Assembly: GCF_008123515.1 (NCBI RefSeq)
Contig: NZ_VSSR01000056.1
Span: 23,757-87,756, forward strand
Source of the DNA: Bradyrhizobium cytisi
Lineage (GTDB): Bacteria > Pseudomonadota > Alphaproteobacteria > Rhizobiales > Xanthobacteraceae
Length of the DNA stretch: 64,000 nt
Direction of reading: 5' to 3'
The position numbers were made by a program, and so were the translations under genes. The stretch's first letter is position 1. Every line of letters starts with the position of its first letter. Below the pieces are notes generated by a model. That model searched no databases. It was given only the letters and a program-made list of their open reading frames with translations, and was not told where the DNA came from. Positions 7,632 to 16,710 of the stretch are shown here, one piece after another.

Positions 7632-8039
7632 CTATTGCGAGGCGTGGGCAGCCGGCTTGCGTATGGTGCTGTACCGGATCGCGCGGCCGCCAACCTCCTG
7701 CCGCACCAGCTCGAATTCAGCCTCCTGCGGCGGGCGGTTGACCAGGAACGATATGCGCACCGACTCCCATCCATGGCTGGAGTCAAAGCCACTGATGCGG
7801 ATGTAACGGTCGCCATAGACCCTGCGGCACTCGGCGAGCTCCATCATCACACCGGCGGCGTCCTGGAGATCGAACATCGGCAGGCCCCACATCTCCCAAT
7901 AGGTGTTGCGGGGATGCGGGTCGTCGGTGAACTCGATGTTCACCGCCCAGCCATTGGCGAGGCAGTACTGCACCTGCTTGGTGATCTGATCGTCGGTAAG
8001 ATCGGGCAGGAATGAGAAGCAGCCCTGGGTGAGTTTCAT
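7632..8039 (-). CDS. cbbS: RuBisCO small subunit, form IC
   Basis: Small subunit of the L8S8 carboxylase. The 135-aa length and the sequence MKLTQGCFSFLPDLTD are typical of red-type small subunits, which carry a long C-terminal extension (here from about residue 105, including a Pro-Pro and a Tyr-Ser-Thr segment) that forms the central beta barrel of the holoenzyme. The conserved small-subunit core Y-W-x-M-W-G-L-P-M-F is at about 51-60. GAGGAG precedes the ATG at good distance. The start is only 11 bases after the cbbL stop, so the two subunits are co-transcribed. Confidence 0.97.
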   Translation of the reverse strand: MKLTQGCFSFLPDLTDDQITKQVQYCLANGWAVNIEFTDDPHPRNTYWEMWGLPMFDLQDAAGVMMELAECRRVYGDRYIRISGFDSSHGWESVRISFLVNRPPQEAEFELVRQEVGGRAIRYSTIRKPAAHASQ

Positions 8040-8050
8040 GTTGCGTCTCC

Positions 8051-9511
8051 TCAAGCCGTTTCGAGCGCGGTCGGCACGAAGTCCGGCGTGTCTGTGGATT
8101 GATAGTTGAAGGTGACGTCCTTCCAGACCTCGAGTGCGGCCTTCAGCGGCGTACACGTCTCGGCGGCTCTGGCCAGGATCTCCGGACCTTCATGGACATA
8201 GTCGCGGCCCTCGTTGCGGGCGAGGATCATCGCCTCCAGCGCCACGCGGTTGGCGATCGCGCCCGCCGCAATGCCCATGGGATGGCCGATGGTGCCGCCG
8301 CCGAATTGCAGCACGACGTCCTCGCCGAGCAGATCGAGCAGCTGGTGCATCTGGCCGGCATGGATGCCGCCGGAGGCCACCGGCATCATCTTGTTCAGGC
8401 TCGCCCAGGACTGGTCGAAGAACAGGCCATGCTCGAGCCTGGTCGGGTTAAAATCCTCGCGGCAGACGTCGTAATAGCCGCGCGTGGTGTTGGGATCGCC
8501 TTCGAGCTTGCCGACCACGGTGCCGGCATGGATGTGGTCGACGCCGGCCAGCCGCATCCATTTGGCGATGACGCGGAACGACACGCCGTGGTTTTTCTGC
8601 CGCGTATAGGTCGAGTGACCGGCGCGGTGCAGATGCAGGATCATGTCGTTGCGGCGCGCCCATTTCGCCATGGACTGGATCGCGGTGTAGCCGATCACGA
8701 GGTCGATCATGACGATGCACGACCCGAGCTCCTTCGCGAACTCCGCGCGCTCGTACATGTCCTCCATCGTCCCGGCAGTGATGTTCAGATACGTGCCCTT
8801 GACCTCGCCGGAGGCCGCCTGCGCGCGGTTCACCGCCTCCATGCAATAGAGGAAACGGTCGCGCCAGTGCATGAAGGGCTGCGAGTTGATGTTCTCGTCG
8901 TCCTTGGTGAAGTCGAGCCCGCCTTTCAGCGCCTCGTAGACGACGCGGCCGTAGTTGCGGCCGGAGAGTCCGAGCTTCGGTTTGATTGTTGCGCCCAGCA
9001 GCGGTCGGCCGAACTTGTCGAGCCGCTCGCGCTCGACCACGATGCCGGTCGCCGGTCCCTGGAATGTCTTCACATAGGCGACCGGGAAGCGCATGTCCTC
9101 CAGGCGTAGCGCCTTGAGCGGCTTGAAGCCGAACACGTTGCCGATGATCGATGCCGACAGGTTGGCGATCGAACCCGGCTCGAACAGGTCGAGGTCATAG
9201 GCGATGTAGGCGAAATACGAGCCAGGGGTGCCGGGCACCGGATCGACGCGATAGCACTTTGCGCGATACTTCTCGGCAGCGGTCAGGCGGTCGGTCCACA
9301 CCACCGTCCAGGTCGCGGTGGAGGATTCACCGGCAACGGCCGCCGAGGCCTCGATCGGGTCGACGCCGTCTTGCGGCGTGACGCGGAACAGCGCGATGAC
9401 ATCGGTGTCCTTTGGCACATAGTCGGGCTCCCAATAGCCCATGCGCGCGTATTCCATCGTGCCCGAGCGATAGCGTTCCTTGCCGCGAACGGTTCCTGCA
9501 TGTGCATTCAT
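8051..9511 (-). CDS. cbbL: RuBisCO large subunit, form IC (red type)
   Basis: Catalyses CO2 fixation on ribulose 1,5-bisphosphate. The chosen ATG (9511) has GGAGAG 4 bases upstream and gives 486 aa, the normal length for red-type enzymes. Catalytic Lys177 and Lys179 lie in TIKPKLG, and the carbamylated Lys203 with Mg ligands Asp205 and Glu206 lies in GLDFTKDDE. All match spinach numbering plus two. Loop 6 is present (GTVVGKLEGD). Red-type identity is also supported by cbbX in the same operon. No damaged motif is seen, so the enzyme should be active and allow autotrophic growth, for example on H2, CO or formate. Confidence 0.98.
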   Translation of the reverse strand: MNAHAGTVRGKERYRSGTMEYARMGYWEPDYVPKDTDVIALFRVTPQDGVDPIEASAAVAGESSTATWTVVWTDRLTAAEKYRAKCYRVDPVPGTPGSYFAYIAYDLDLFEPGSIANLSASIIGNVFGFKPLKALRLEDMRFPVAYVKTFQGPATGIVVERERLDKFGRPLLGATIKPKLGLSGRNYGRVVYEALKGGLDFTKDDENINSQPFMHWRDRFLYCMEAVNRAQAASGEVKGTYLNITAGTMEDMYERAEFAKELGSCIVMIDLVIGYTAIQSMAKWARRNDMILHLHRAGHSTYTRQKNHGVSFRVIAKWMRLAGVDHIHAGTVVGKLEGDPNTTRGYYDVCREDFNPTRLEHGLFFDQSWASLNKMMPVASGGIHAGQMHQLLDLLGEDVVLQFGGGTIGHPMGIAAGAIANRVALEAMILARNEGRDYVHEGPEILARAAETCTPLKAALEVWKDVTFNYQSTDTPDFVPTALETA

Positions 9512-9540
9512 GACTCTCTCCTGCTCTTCTCTCTGCATGA

Positions 9541-10626
9541 TTAGGCTGCGACTGGCTCGCGGGCGTCGGCACTGGGGTCGAGCTCGCCGGTACGGTAGCG
9601 CCGCGCCATCTCGCTCAAGGGAACGACCTTGATCTTGCTGGCGTGCCCCGCGGTGCCGAACTGCTCAAAACGATCGCGGCAAAGCTCGCGCATCGCATCC
9701 ATCGCGGGCTTCAAGAATTTGCGCGGATCGAACTCGTTGCGATTCTGTGCGGCAACCTTGCGGAACACGGCGGTCATGGCGAGCCGGCAATCCGTGTCGA
9801 TATTGACCTTGCGGACGCCGCTCTTGATGCCCCGGACAATCTCCTCGACCGGCACGCCCCAGGTCTGCGGCATCTCGCCGCCGAACTGGTTGAACATGTC
9901 CTGGAGCGGCTGCGGCACCGACGAGGAACCGTGCATCACGAGGTGCGTGTTCGGCAGCCGGCGATGAATCTCCTCGACTACCCGCATCGCCAGAATGTCG
10001 CCATCCGGCTTGCGGCTGAACTTGTAGGCGCCGTGCGAAGTACCCATTGCAATGGCGAGCGCATCGACCTTGGTGGCACGAACGAAGTCGACGGCCTGGT
10101 CGGGATCGGTCAGCAGTTGGTCGTGGCTGACCTTGCCCTCGACGCCGTGGCCATCCTCCTGCTCACCACCACCATGCTCGAGCGAGCCGAGCACACCGAG
10201 CTCGCCTTCGACGGAGGCGCCGACCCAGTGCGCGAGATCGACGACGCGGCGGGTGATCGCGACGTTGTAGTCGTAGTCGGCCGCCGTCTTCGCGTCCGCC
10301 TTGAGCGAACCGTCCATCATCACCGAGGTGAAGCCATGTGCGATGGCGCTGGCACAGGTGGCCTCGTCGTTGCCGTGGTCCTGGTGCATGCAGAGTGGAA
10401 TGTCCGGATAGGTTCGCTCCAGCGCGTCGATCATGTGCGAAAGCATGAGATCGCCGGCATAGCTACGGGCACCGCGCGAGGCCTGGATGATGACGGGCGC
10501 ATCGACTTCGGCCGCCGCCTGCATGATCGCGATGCCCTGCTCCATGTTGTTGATGTTGAATGCCGGCACCGCGTAGCCGTGGCTGGCGGCATGATCGAGT
10601 AATTGGCGAAGGGTGATACGGGCCAC
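9541..10626 (-). CDS. cbbA: Fructose/sedoheptulose-bisphosphate aldolase, class II
   Basis: Zn-dependent aldolase joining dihydroxyacetone phosphate with glyceraldehyde 3-phosphate or erythrose 4-phosphate in the Calvin cycle. It has 361 aa, the size of the CbbA branch. Catalytic Asp and Zn-site residues lie at 81-84 (HQDH). Further Zn and phosphate blocks are AMGTSHGAYK and the VMHGSSSVP segment, with an NIDTDCR motif near residue 275. A perfect AGGAGG precedes the start. There are 14 bases between cbbT and cbbA, and 29 bases from cbbA to the cbbL start. Confidence 0.96.
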   Translation of the reverse strand: MARITLRQLLDHAASHGYAVPAFNINNMEQGIAIMQAAAEVDAPVIIQASRGARSYAGDLMLSHMIDALERTYPDIPLCMHQDHGNDEATCASAIAHGFTSVMMDGSLKADAKTAADYDYNVAITRRVVDLAHWVGASVEGELGVLGSLEHGGGEQEDGHGVEGKVSHDQLLTDPDQAVDFVRATKVDALAIAMGTSHGAYKFSRKPDGDILAMRVVEEIHRRLPNTHLVMHGSSSVPQPLQDMFNQFGGEMPQTWGVPVEEIVRGIKSGVRKVNIDTDCRLAMTAVFRKVAAQNRNEFDPRKFLKPAMDAMRELCRDRFEQFGTAGHASKIKVVPLSEMARRYRTGELDPSADAREPVAA

Positions 10627-10640
10627 GAAGGGTCCTCCTG

Positions 10641-12662
10641 TTATTGCTTGCGAGCGCGGGCGATCGCCCGCCGGGCAGCTTCGGCGACGCTTTGCGGCGT
10701 GATGCCGAATTCGCGGTAGAGCACCGGAGCCGGTGCCGAGGCACCGAAGCCGCGCATGCCGACGAACTCGCCCTCAGCGCCGATCCAGCGATGCCAATCG
10801 CCGGCGACGGCCGCCTCGATGCCGACACGCGGCGCCGTGCCGAGAACCGCGGCGCGATAATCGTCCGGTTGCTCCTCGAACAGGGCGAAGCACGGCGCCG
10901 ACACGACGGCGGCGCGGACATGCTCGGTCGCGAGCAGGCGAGCCGCTTCCAGCGCGATCGAGACTTCCGAGCCGGTCGCCACCAGTGTCACGTCGCGTCC
11001 GCCATCGGGCGAGACAATCACATAGGCGCCGCGCGCGACCCGGTTCCTGCCGCGCACATCGCTGCGGAAGGTCGGCAACGCTTGGCGCGACAGGCACAGC
11101 ACGGACGGACGATCCTCCGATTCGAGCGCGCAGTCCCAGGCTTCCAGCGTCTCCACCGCATCGGCGGGACGGAACACGAGCAGGTTCGGAATGACGCGGA
11201 GAGCGGCGAGATGCTCGACCGGCTGATGCGTCGGACCATCCTCGCCGAGGCCGATGGAGTCGTGCGTCATCACATGGATGACACGCAGCCGCATCAGGGC
11301 CGCAAGGCGGATCGCCGGCCGGCTGTAGTCGGAGAAGGCGAGAAACGTGCCGCCATAGGGAATGAAGCCGCCATGCACCGCGAGTCCGTTCATCGCAGCC
11401 GCCATGCCGTGCTCGCGAATGCCATAGTGGATGTAATCGCCGGCGAACGCGTCACGTCGGACAGGCGCCTGCGCCTTGGCATGCGTCAGGTTCGAATGTG
11501 TCAGGTCCGCGGAGCCGCCGACAAGTCCGGGAATCGTTCCCGCGATGCCGTCGAGCACCTGTTGCGAGGCCTGTCGCGTCGCAAGCTTTGGACGCTCGGT
11601 GGCAAAGCGTTCGCGCAATTTCGCCGAGGCCTGGGCATAGGCGATCGGCAGGGCAACCGACTTGCCCTCGATGAACAGGTCGCGCTGCTCGGGCGTCGCG
11701 CATTCGTAACGATCGAGCCAAGCGAGGCGATCCACTTGCCCACGCTGCCCAATCATCCGCCACGCCTTCAGGATCGGGATCGGCACCACGAACGGCTGAT
11801 AGTCCCAGCCAAGCGTCCGCCGCGCCGCCGCGGTCTGCTCGGTGCCAAGCGGAGCGCCATGCGCCTTCTCGGTACCTTGTCGGTCCGGCGCGCCATAACC
11901 GATGATGGTGCGGCAGGCGATCAGCGACGGCCTTGCGCTCTCACGTTCCTCTGCGATCGCCTGAGCAACAGCCTCGGGATCGTGCCCATCGACGCGGCGC
12001 ACCGACCAGCCGGATGCAGCGAAGCGCGCCAGCTGGTCGTCCGAGGTCGCAAGCGAGGTCGGTCCGTCGATCGAGATGCCGTTGTCGTCGAACAGCACGA
12101 TCAGGCGGCCAAGCTGGAGGTGACCTGCAAGCGAGATCGCCTCCTGGCTGATCCCTTCCATCAGGCACCCATCGCCTGATATCACATAGGTGAAGTGATC
12201 GACGAGGCCGTCGCCATGCCGCGCATTGGCCATACGCTCGGCGAGCGCCATACCCACGGCCGTCGCAATGCCCTGCCCCAGCGGGCCCGTCGTGGTCTCG
12301 ACGCCCGGCGTGTGACCATATTCGGGATGGCCCGGCGTCTTCGAGCCCCATTGCCGGAACGCCTTGATGTCGTCGAGGCTGACATCGCCACCGGTCAGAT
12401 GCAGCAGCGCATAGAGCAGCATCGAGCCGTGCCCGGCCGAGAGCACGAAGCGGTCTCGATCCGGCCAATTGGGATGGGCCGAGTCGAACTTCAGGAAGCG
12501 CGAGAACAGCACCGTCGCAACATCGGCCATGCCCATCGGCAGGCCGGGATGGCCCGACTGCGATGTCTCGATGGCGTCGACCGCGAGGAAGCGGACGGCA
12601 TTGGCGAGATCGGAGTGCGCGACCGCGGTGAGGTCGGCGTCGGCGTGGACGGAGATGTTCAT
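10641..12662 (-). CDS. cbbT: Transketolase
   Basis: Thiamine-diphosphate enzyme moving two-carbon units between sugar phosphates in the Calvin cycle. At 673 aa it is full length. The ThDP/Mg motif runs from GDG (163-165) to DDN (192-194). The N-terminal SGHPG block is at 36-40 and the pyrimidine-binding domain contains HDSIGLGEDGPTHQP. GGGGAGG lies 5 bases before the ATG. It sits between cbbP (16-base gap) and cbbA. As a cbb-operon copy it probably serves CO2 fixation, with a second housekeeping copy likely elsewhere (not visible here). Confidence 0.96.
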   Translation of the reverse strand: MNISVHADADLTAVAHSDLANAVRFLAVDAIETSQSGHPGLPMGMADVATVLFSRFLKFDSAHPNWPDRDRFVLSAGHGSMLLYALLHLTGGDVSLDDIKAFRQWGSKTPGHPEYGHTPGVETTTGPLGQGIATAVGMALAERMANARHGDGLVDHFTYVISGDGCLMEGISQEAISLAGHLQLGRLIVLFDDNGISIDGPTSLATSDDQLARFAASGWSVRRVDGHDPEAVAQAIAEERESARPSLIACRTIIGYGAPDRQGTEKAHGAPLGTEQTAAARRTLGWDYQPFVVPIPILKAWRMIGQRGQVDRLAWLDRYECATPEQRDLFIEGKSVALPIAYAQASAKLRERFATERPKLATRQASQQVLDGIAGTIPGLVGGSADLTHSNLTHAKAQAPVRRDAFAGDYIHYGIREHGMAAAMNGLAVHGGFIPYGGTFLAFSDYSRPAIRLAALMRLRVIHVMTHDSIGLGEDGPTHQPVEHLAALRVIPNLLVFRPADAVETLEAWDCALESEDRPSVLCLSRQALPTFRSDVRGRNRVARGAYVIVSPDGGRDVTLVATGSEVSIALEAARLLATEHVRAAVVSAPCFALFEEQPDDYRAAVLGTAPRVGIEAAVAGDWHRWIGAEGEFVGMRGFGASAPAPVLYREFGITPQSVAEAARRAIARARKQ

Positions 12663-12678
12663 TGGATCCTCCCCTGGT

Positions 12679-13554
12679 TTACTTCAGGTTTCGCTTGCGC
12701 TCGATGAGCTGCATGATCAGCGGCGTCAGGATCAGCTGCATCGCCAGATCCAACTTCGCCCCCGGACACACGATGGAGTTCGCGCGCGACATAAAGCTGT
12801 GCGGCAGCATCGAGAGCAGATAGGGAAAGTCGATGCCGCGCGGATTCTTGAAGCGGATCACGACCATCGATTCATCAGGCGTGGGGATCCAGCGCGCGAT
12901 GAACGGATTGGACGTGTCCACCGTCGGCACGCGCTGGAAGTTGATGTCGGTGTCGGTGAATTGCGGACAGATGTAGTGGATGTAATCCGGCATCCGCCGC
13001 AGAATCGTGTCGGTGACGGCCTCGGTCGAATAGCCGCGCGCGCTGCGGTCACGGTGCAGCTTCTGGATCCACTCGAGATTGATCACGGGCACGACGCCGA
13101 TCTTGAGGTCGGCATAGCGCGCGACATTGACCTTGTCGGTAACCACGGCGCCGTGCAGGCCCTCGTAGAACAGCAGGTCCGAGTTCTCGGGCAGCCGCGC
13201 CCATTCGGTGAAAGCACCGGGCGCGACGCCGTGCAGCGCGGATTCCTCGGCGTCGTGCACGTAGTGCCGCGTCACCGCGGTGCCGGTCTCGCCATAGTCG
13301 CGGAACGCGCGCTCCAGCTCCTCGAACAGATTGGTCTCCGGGCTGAAATGGCTGAAATGCTTGTTGCCGCGCTCGGCCTCCGTGGCCATCTGCGTGCGCA
13401 TCTCGGTGCGGTCGTAGCGATGGAAGGCGTCGCCTTCGATGTAGACGGCGTTGACCTTCTCGCGGAAGAAGATCTGCTCAAAGGTCTTCTTGACCGAGGT
13501 CGTTCCTGCGCCAGACGAGCCGGTGATGGAGATGATCGGATGCTTCCTGGACAT
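12679..13554 (-). CDS. cbbP: Phosphoribulokinase
   Basis: Phosphorylates ribulose 5-phosphate to ribulose 1,5-bisphosphate, a step unique to the Calvin cycle. With the ATG at 13554 (GGGAGG 6 bases upstream) the protein has 291 aa, matching class I bacterial enzymes. The P-loop GSSGAGTT is at 12-19, and the catalytic region contains YIEGDAFHRYDR. Proteobacterial enzymes of this class are octameric and activated by NADH. The upstream in-frame extension runs into cbbF and is rejected. Confidence 0.97.
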   Translation of the reverse strand: MSRKHPIISITGSSGAGTTSVKKTFEQIFFREKVNAVYIEGDAFHRYDRTEMRTQMATEAERGNKHFSHFSPETNLFEELERAFRDYGETGTAVTRHYVHDAEESALHGVAPGAFTEWARLPENSDLLFYEGLHGAVVTDKVNVARYADLKIGVVPVINLEWIQKLHRDRSARGYSTEAVTDTILRRMPDYIHYICPQFTDTDINFQRVPTVDTSNPFIARWIPTPDESMVVIRFKNPRGIDFPYLLSMLPHSFMSRANSIVCPGAKLDLAMQLILTPLIMQLIERKRNLK

Positions 13555-13567
13555 TCGTTGCCTCCCA

Positions 13568-14605
13568 TCACAACCGGAAGAAGCCGCGCCGCGCGAACAG
13601 CGGCGCCGAGACGCTGGCAACGAGCAGCGGATCGCAGTGCAGCTCGGCGACGCGCCGCACCTCGTTACTCGACCCCATGACCAGCGGCACGCGCTGGTGC
13701 AGGCTGTCCGCCGCGAGGTCGAGGACGCGCTCGCGCCCGGTCGAAGCGGAGCCGCCGGCCTGCTCGATAATCATCGCCATCGGATGGGCTTCGTAGGTCA
13801 AACGCAGGCGGCCGTCGCCATAGCCAGGACGCGCGTCAGAGGGATAGAGGAAGATGCCGCCGCGGGTGAGGATGCGATAGGCCTCCGCGACGAGCGAGCC
13901 GATCCAGCGCATATTGAAATTATGGTTGGCGGGTCCGTCGACACCGGCGAGGCATTCGTCGATGAAGGCACGCATCGGCGGGTCCCAATGCCGGCGGTTG
14001 GACGCATTGATCGCGAACTCGTCGCACGCCTCGGAGATCTGCACGCTGCTGCGCGCGAGCCGGAAACAGCCGGCCTTGCGGTCGAGGGTGAAGATGTCGA
14101 CACCGTCGCCGAGCGTCAGCACCAGCGAAGTCTGCGGGCCGTAGGTCACGAAGCCCGCGGCGAGCTGCGCCGAGCCGCGCTGATGGAAAGCGAGCGATAG
14201 GTCGTCCGGCGCGGGCAGAATCGAGAAGATCGTGCCGACGGTCATGTTGAGATCGATGTTGGAGGAGCCGTCGAGCGGATCGATTGCGACGCAGATCTTT
14301 GCTTCGCGGTCTCCGATCTGCGGCTCGCGCATCTCCTCCGATGCCAGCGCCGCGACCGGCACCTTGCCGAGGCAGCGGCGCAGGATCGCATCCGCCTGGA
14401 TGTCGAGATCGCGCTGGAGATCGCCGTCGCTGTTGCGGCCCGTGGTCAGGCCCGAGGCGTCCGCAAGATCGCCGGTGCTGATGAGGTCGGCGATCTCGAT
14501 CGCGGCCGCCGCGATGGCATCGACTGCGGCCCCCACCGCCAGCGCGTGCGGTGCCGTCTCGGAATACCGTTGAAGGTGGTCGTCCAGCCTGAGTTGCCCG
14601 GTCAT
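13568..14605 (-). CDS. cbbF: Fructose-1,6/sedoheptulose-1,7-bisphosphatase, class I
   Basis: Removes the 1-phosphate from fructose 1,6- and, in this operon context, sedoheptulose 1,7-bisphosphate. It has 345 aa. Metal-site residues are visible in LASEEMRE (about 88-94) and in the class I signature DPLDGSSN (109-116). It is the first gene of the leftward operon, with AAGGGA before the ATG. It is divergent from cbbR, with a 116-base shared regulatory region. Confidence 0.96.
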   Translation of the reverse strand: MTGQLRLDDHLQRYSETAPHALAVGAAVDAIAAAAIEIADLISTGDLADASGLTTGRNSDGDLQRDLDIQADAILRRCLGKVPVAALASEEMREPQIGDREAKICVAIDPLDGSSNIDLNMTVGTIFSILPAPDDLSLAFHQRGSAQLAAGFVTYGPQTSLVLTLGDGVDIFTLDRKAGCFRLARSSVQISEACDEFAINASNRRHWDPPMRAFIDECLAGVDGPANHNFNMRWIGSLVAEAYRILTRGGIFLYPSDARPGYGDGRLRLTYEAHPMAMIIEQAGGSASTGRERVLDLAADSLHQRVPLVMGSSNEVRRVAELHCDPLLVASVSAPLFARRGFFRL

Positions 14606-14721
14606 GCGTCCATCCCTTCTGGGCGCCGCATCCAGTTCCCTCCCCGGCGGAGGTCGGTGCGGTCGGTCCCGGCATAAGGAGATTGACAGGGGCAGCTTAA
14701 TAAGGAAAATTTCTAATTATA
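14606..14721. promoter_or_regulatory. cbbR-cbbF divergent control region
   Basis: This 116-base gap separates the regulator from the operon. Most is GC-rich, but 14697-14721 is a sharp AT island containing TTAATAAGGAAAATTTCTAA. It offers LysR-type T-N11-A pairs and a partial dyad around AAATTT, so it is the probable CbbR binding site. A perfect TATAAT (14718-14723) overlaps the cbbR start codon. Confidence 0.7.
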
Positions 14722-15699
14722 ATGAGCGCCAAAGAATTTTCTTATAGTGGTCCCGGCCATGCGGCGGCCCAGCTCCGGCATCTGACGATCCGGCAGTTGC
14801 GCTCGCTTGCGGCGCTTTCGGCCAAGGGCAGCGTCACCGCGGCCTCGACCCAACTCGGGCTGACCCAGCCGGCCGTAACCCAGCAGCTGAGGCAGCTCCA
14901 GGACCTCGCCGGCCTGCCGCTGGTGCAGCGGACCGGCGACGGCATGCTGCTGACGGAGGCAGGCCGCGAGGTCCTGGCGCTCGCCGAGCGCGTCGAGGCC
15001 GCGATCACGGACTGTCAGGGCGCGCTCGACCTGCTCGCCGGAAGAACCGCCGGCACGGTGCATCTCGGCGCGGTCTCGACCGCGAAATATTTCGTGCCGC
15101 ACGCAATCGCGGCATTCTCCAAGCGCTCACCGAAGATCGAGATCAAGCTGACTATCGGCAACCGCGAGGAGATCCGCGAGGCCATCCACGGCTACGAGCT
15201 CGATTTCGCGGTGATGGGTCGGCCACCGGCCGACGTCAGCGTCGACGTACGCCAACTCGGGCGCAATCCGCACATCATCGTCGCGCGCAAGGGGCATTGG
15301 CTGGAGAAGGATTCGGGCCTCAGCCTGACCGATCTCGTGCACGAGACCTTCCTCACCCGCGAGCCGGGATCGGGCACACGCACGCTGATGGAGGGAATGT
15401 TCCAGAAGTCCGATCTCGAACCGATCATCGGCATGGAGATGAGCAGCAACGAGACCATCAAGCAGGCGGTGATCGCCGGACTCGGCATCGCCTTCATCTC
15501 GGCGCATACGGTGGCGCATGAGCTCGCCGAAGGCCGACTGATCGTGCTCGACGTCGCGGGCCTGCCGATTGTCCGGCAATGGTACGTGATCCGCCGCAGC
15601 GACAAGGTGCTGTTGCCACCGGCGCAGGCGATGTTCGATTTTTTGGGATCGGAAGGCGCGAATTATCTGCCCGAGGTGCCCGATTTCGGCGGGCGATAG
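14722..15699 (+). CDS. cbbR: LysR-family regulator of the cbb operon
   Basis: A LysR-type transcription factor of 325 aa. The N-terminal winged helix-turn-helix covers about 18-77 (LTIRQLRSLAAL to VTQQLRQLQ), followed by a two-lobed effector domain that in CbbR proteins senses metabolites such as RuBP, PEP or NADPH. Its position, divergent from and adjacent to cbbF, supports the CbbR call. The annotated ATG lies within a TATAAT sequence and has no close ribosome site (AAGGA is about 15 bases away). No other ATG or GTG fits before the HTH, so translation may be weak or leaderless. Confidence 0.92.
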   Translation: MSAKEFSYSGPGHAAAQLRHLTIRQLRSLAALSAKGSVTAASTQLGLTQPAVTQQLRQLQDLAGLPLVQRTGDGMLLTEAGREVLALAERVEAAITDCQGALDLLAGRTAGTVHLGAVSTAKYFVPHAIAAFSKRSPKIEIKLTIGNREEIREAIHGYELDFAVMGRPPADVSVDVRQLGRNPHIIVARKGHWLEKDSGLSLTDLVHETFLTREPGSGTRTLMEGMFQKSDLEPIIGMEMSSNETIKQAVIAGLGIAFISAHTVAHELAEGRLIVLDVAGLPIVRQWYVIRRSDKVLLPPAQAMFDFLGSEGANYLPEVPDFGGR

Positions 15700-15802
15700 C
15701 GCCGCCGGCGCTTACCCATCAGCTTCATTGCGATCGTCGCCGCCAGAATGACGATGATCTGGAGGAGGCCCTTCGCTGACGTTCGCGTCGGATGGTTAAC
15801 AA

Positions 15803-16012
15803 TCAGGCAGCGAGCGGCGTGGCGTAATCGGCGCGCGCGGCGAAATAGGCCTCCAGCTCCGACAGCGCGCGGGCTTCCCACTCGCTGGCCTGCTGAAGCA
15901 GCGACCAGCGCTGGCCCGGCCGAAACGCCGCGGTCTGGCGATAGAGCGATGCGATGCCGCGGTAGCGGCGCACGTTCTCGAAAATGGCGTGTCCGTTGAT
16001 TTGGCCGTTCAT
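15803..16012 (-). CDS. Small protein with an ENVRRYR motif, paralog 2 (69 aa)
   Basis: A paralog of the gene at 5230-5442. It shares the N-terminal half, E-N-V-R-R-Y-R-x-x-A-S-L-x-R-Q-x-A-A-x-R-P-x-Q-x-W-x-L-L-x-Q-A, and is preceded by about 11 extra residues (MNGQINGHAIF). The remainder is an acidic helical tail ending in PLAA. CGAGGGAG lies about 10 bases before the ATG. The two copies lie just outside the two ends of the cbb cluster, in the same orientation. There is no known domain, and the function is unknown. Confidence 0.6.
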   Translation of the reverse strand: MNGQINGHAIFENVRRYRGIASLYRQTAAFRPGQRWSLLQQASEWEARALSELEAYFAARADYATPLAA

Positions 16013-16151
16013 GTCGAAAAAACTCCCTCGTATTCCCACGGAGGAAATTGCGGCCAAATCTTTTTCGAAAAGTTAGCGGCGCGATCCAGCTGCACGGATG
16101 GTTGCCGGACTGTTGCCCGCGCGCAACGCGCACGCTCCGTACAACACCTGA

Positions 16152-16571
16152 TTATTGCGAATTCGTTGCCGCGCTCTCGCCGGAGGATTTGAGTCCGCCG
16201 CGGCTGATGATCGTCATGCTCGCGCGGCAGAGATCGGCGAGGCCGATCAGGAGCACGGCCAGCAAGAAGAACAAGTTGATGGAATCCGCGCTCGCACTGG
16301 ACAGCGGCGTGAACTCGAAGAAGGGCGGGATGAACGCCCACCACACCAGCGGAACAGTGAGCAGTGCGGCGAACACCGCTGCCGGTGCGCCCGCGACAAT
16401 GCCGAGCACGAACAGGCTGGGCAGGAACGCCGCGAAGTAGAGCTTTGCGCCGAGCACAACGCAGACGGCTTGAAGCGCAGCCGACACCGCGACAACGACA
16501 AAACCGAGCACAAACGCCTGCCACGACCATGGCCGTACTCGCGGTACGCCATACAGTCCCGCACGCCTCAT
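16152..16571 (-). CDS. DUF4118-type four-helix membrane protein (139 aa)
   Basis: Four hydrophobic segments, at about 18-40, 45-60, 64-85 and 100-118, resemble the DUF4118 membrane module that anchors KdpD-like and other sensor kinases. Here the module stands alone, with no kinase or PAS domain after it. GGGGAGG 4 bases before the ATG gives a strong start. The C-terminus is a short polar tail. The protein may be a remnant of, or partner for, a sensor; its function is unknown. Confidence 0.65.
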   Translation of the reverse strand: MRRAGLYGVPRVRPWSWQAFVLGFVVVAVSAALQAVCVVLGAKLYFAAFLPSLFVLGIVAGAPAAVFAALLTVPLVWWAFIPPFFEFTPLSSASADSINLFFLLAVLLIGLADLCRASMTIISRGGLKSSGESAATNSQ

Positions 16572-16710
16572 AGGGCCTCCCCTGCCGCCGCTTAACCAGG
16601 CTGCTTGCGACCAAAGTACTACAGCTCAAGGGAATCCGCGAGACGGAAATTGCACCCGCCGGGCCGCCGACCCAACCCTTGGTAAACGGCCACGGCACAC
16701 AATCGTACCT

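Noticed and set aside
16152..16571. Reading the DUF4118-type protein as a sensor kinase
   Set aside because: No kinase or PAS sequence follows; only the membrane module is present.
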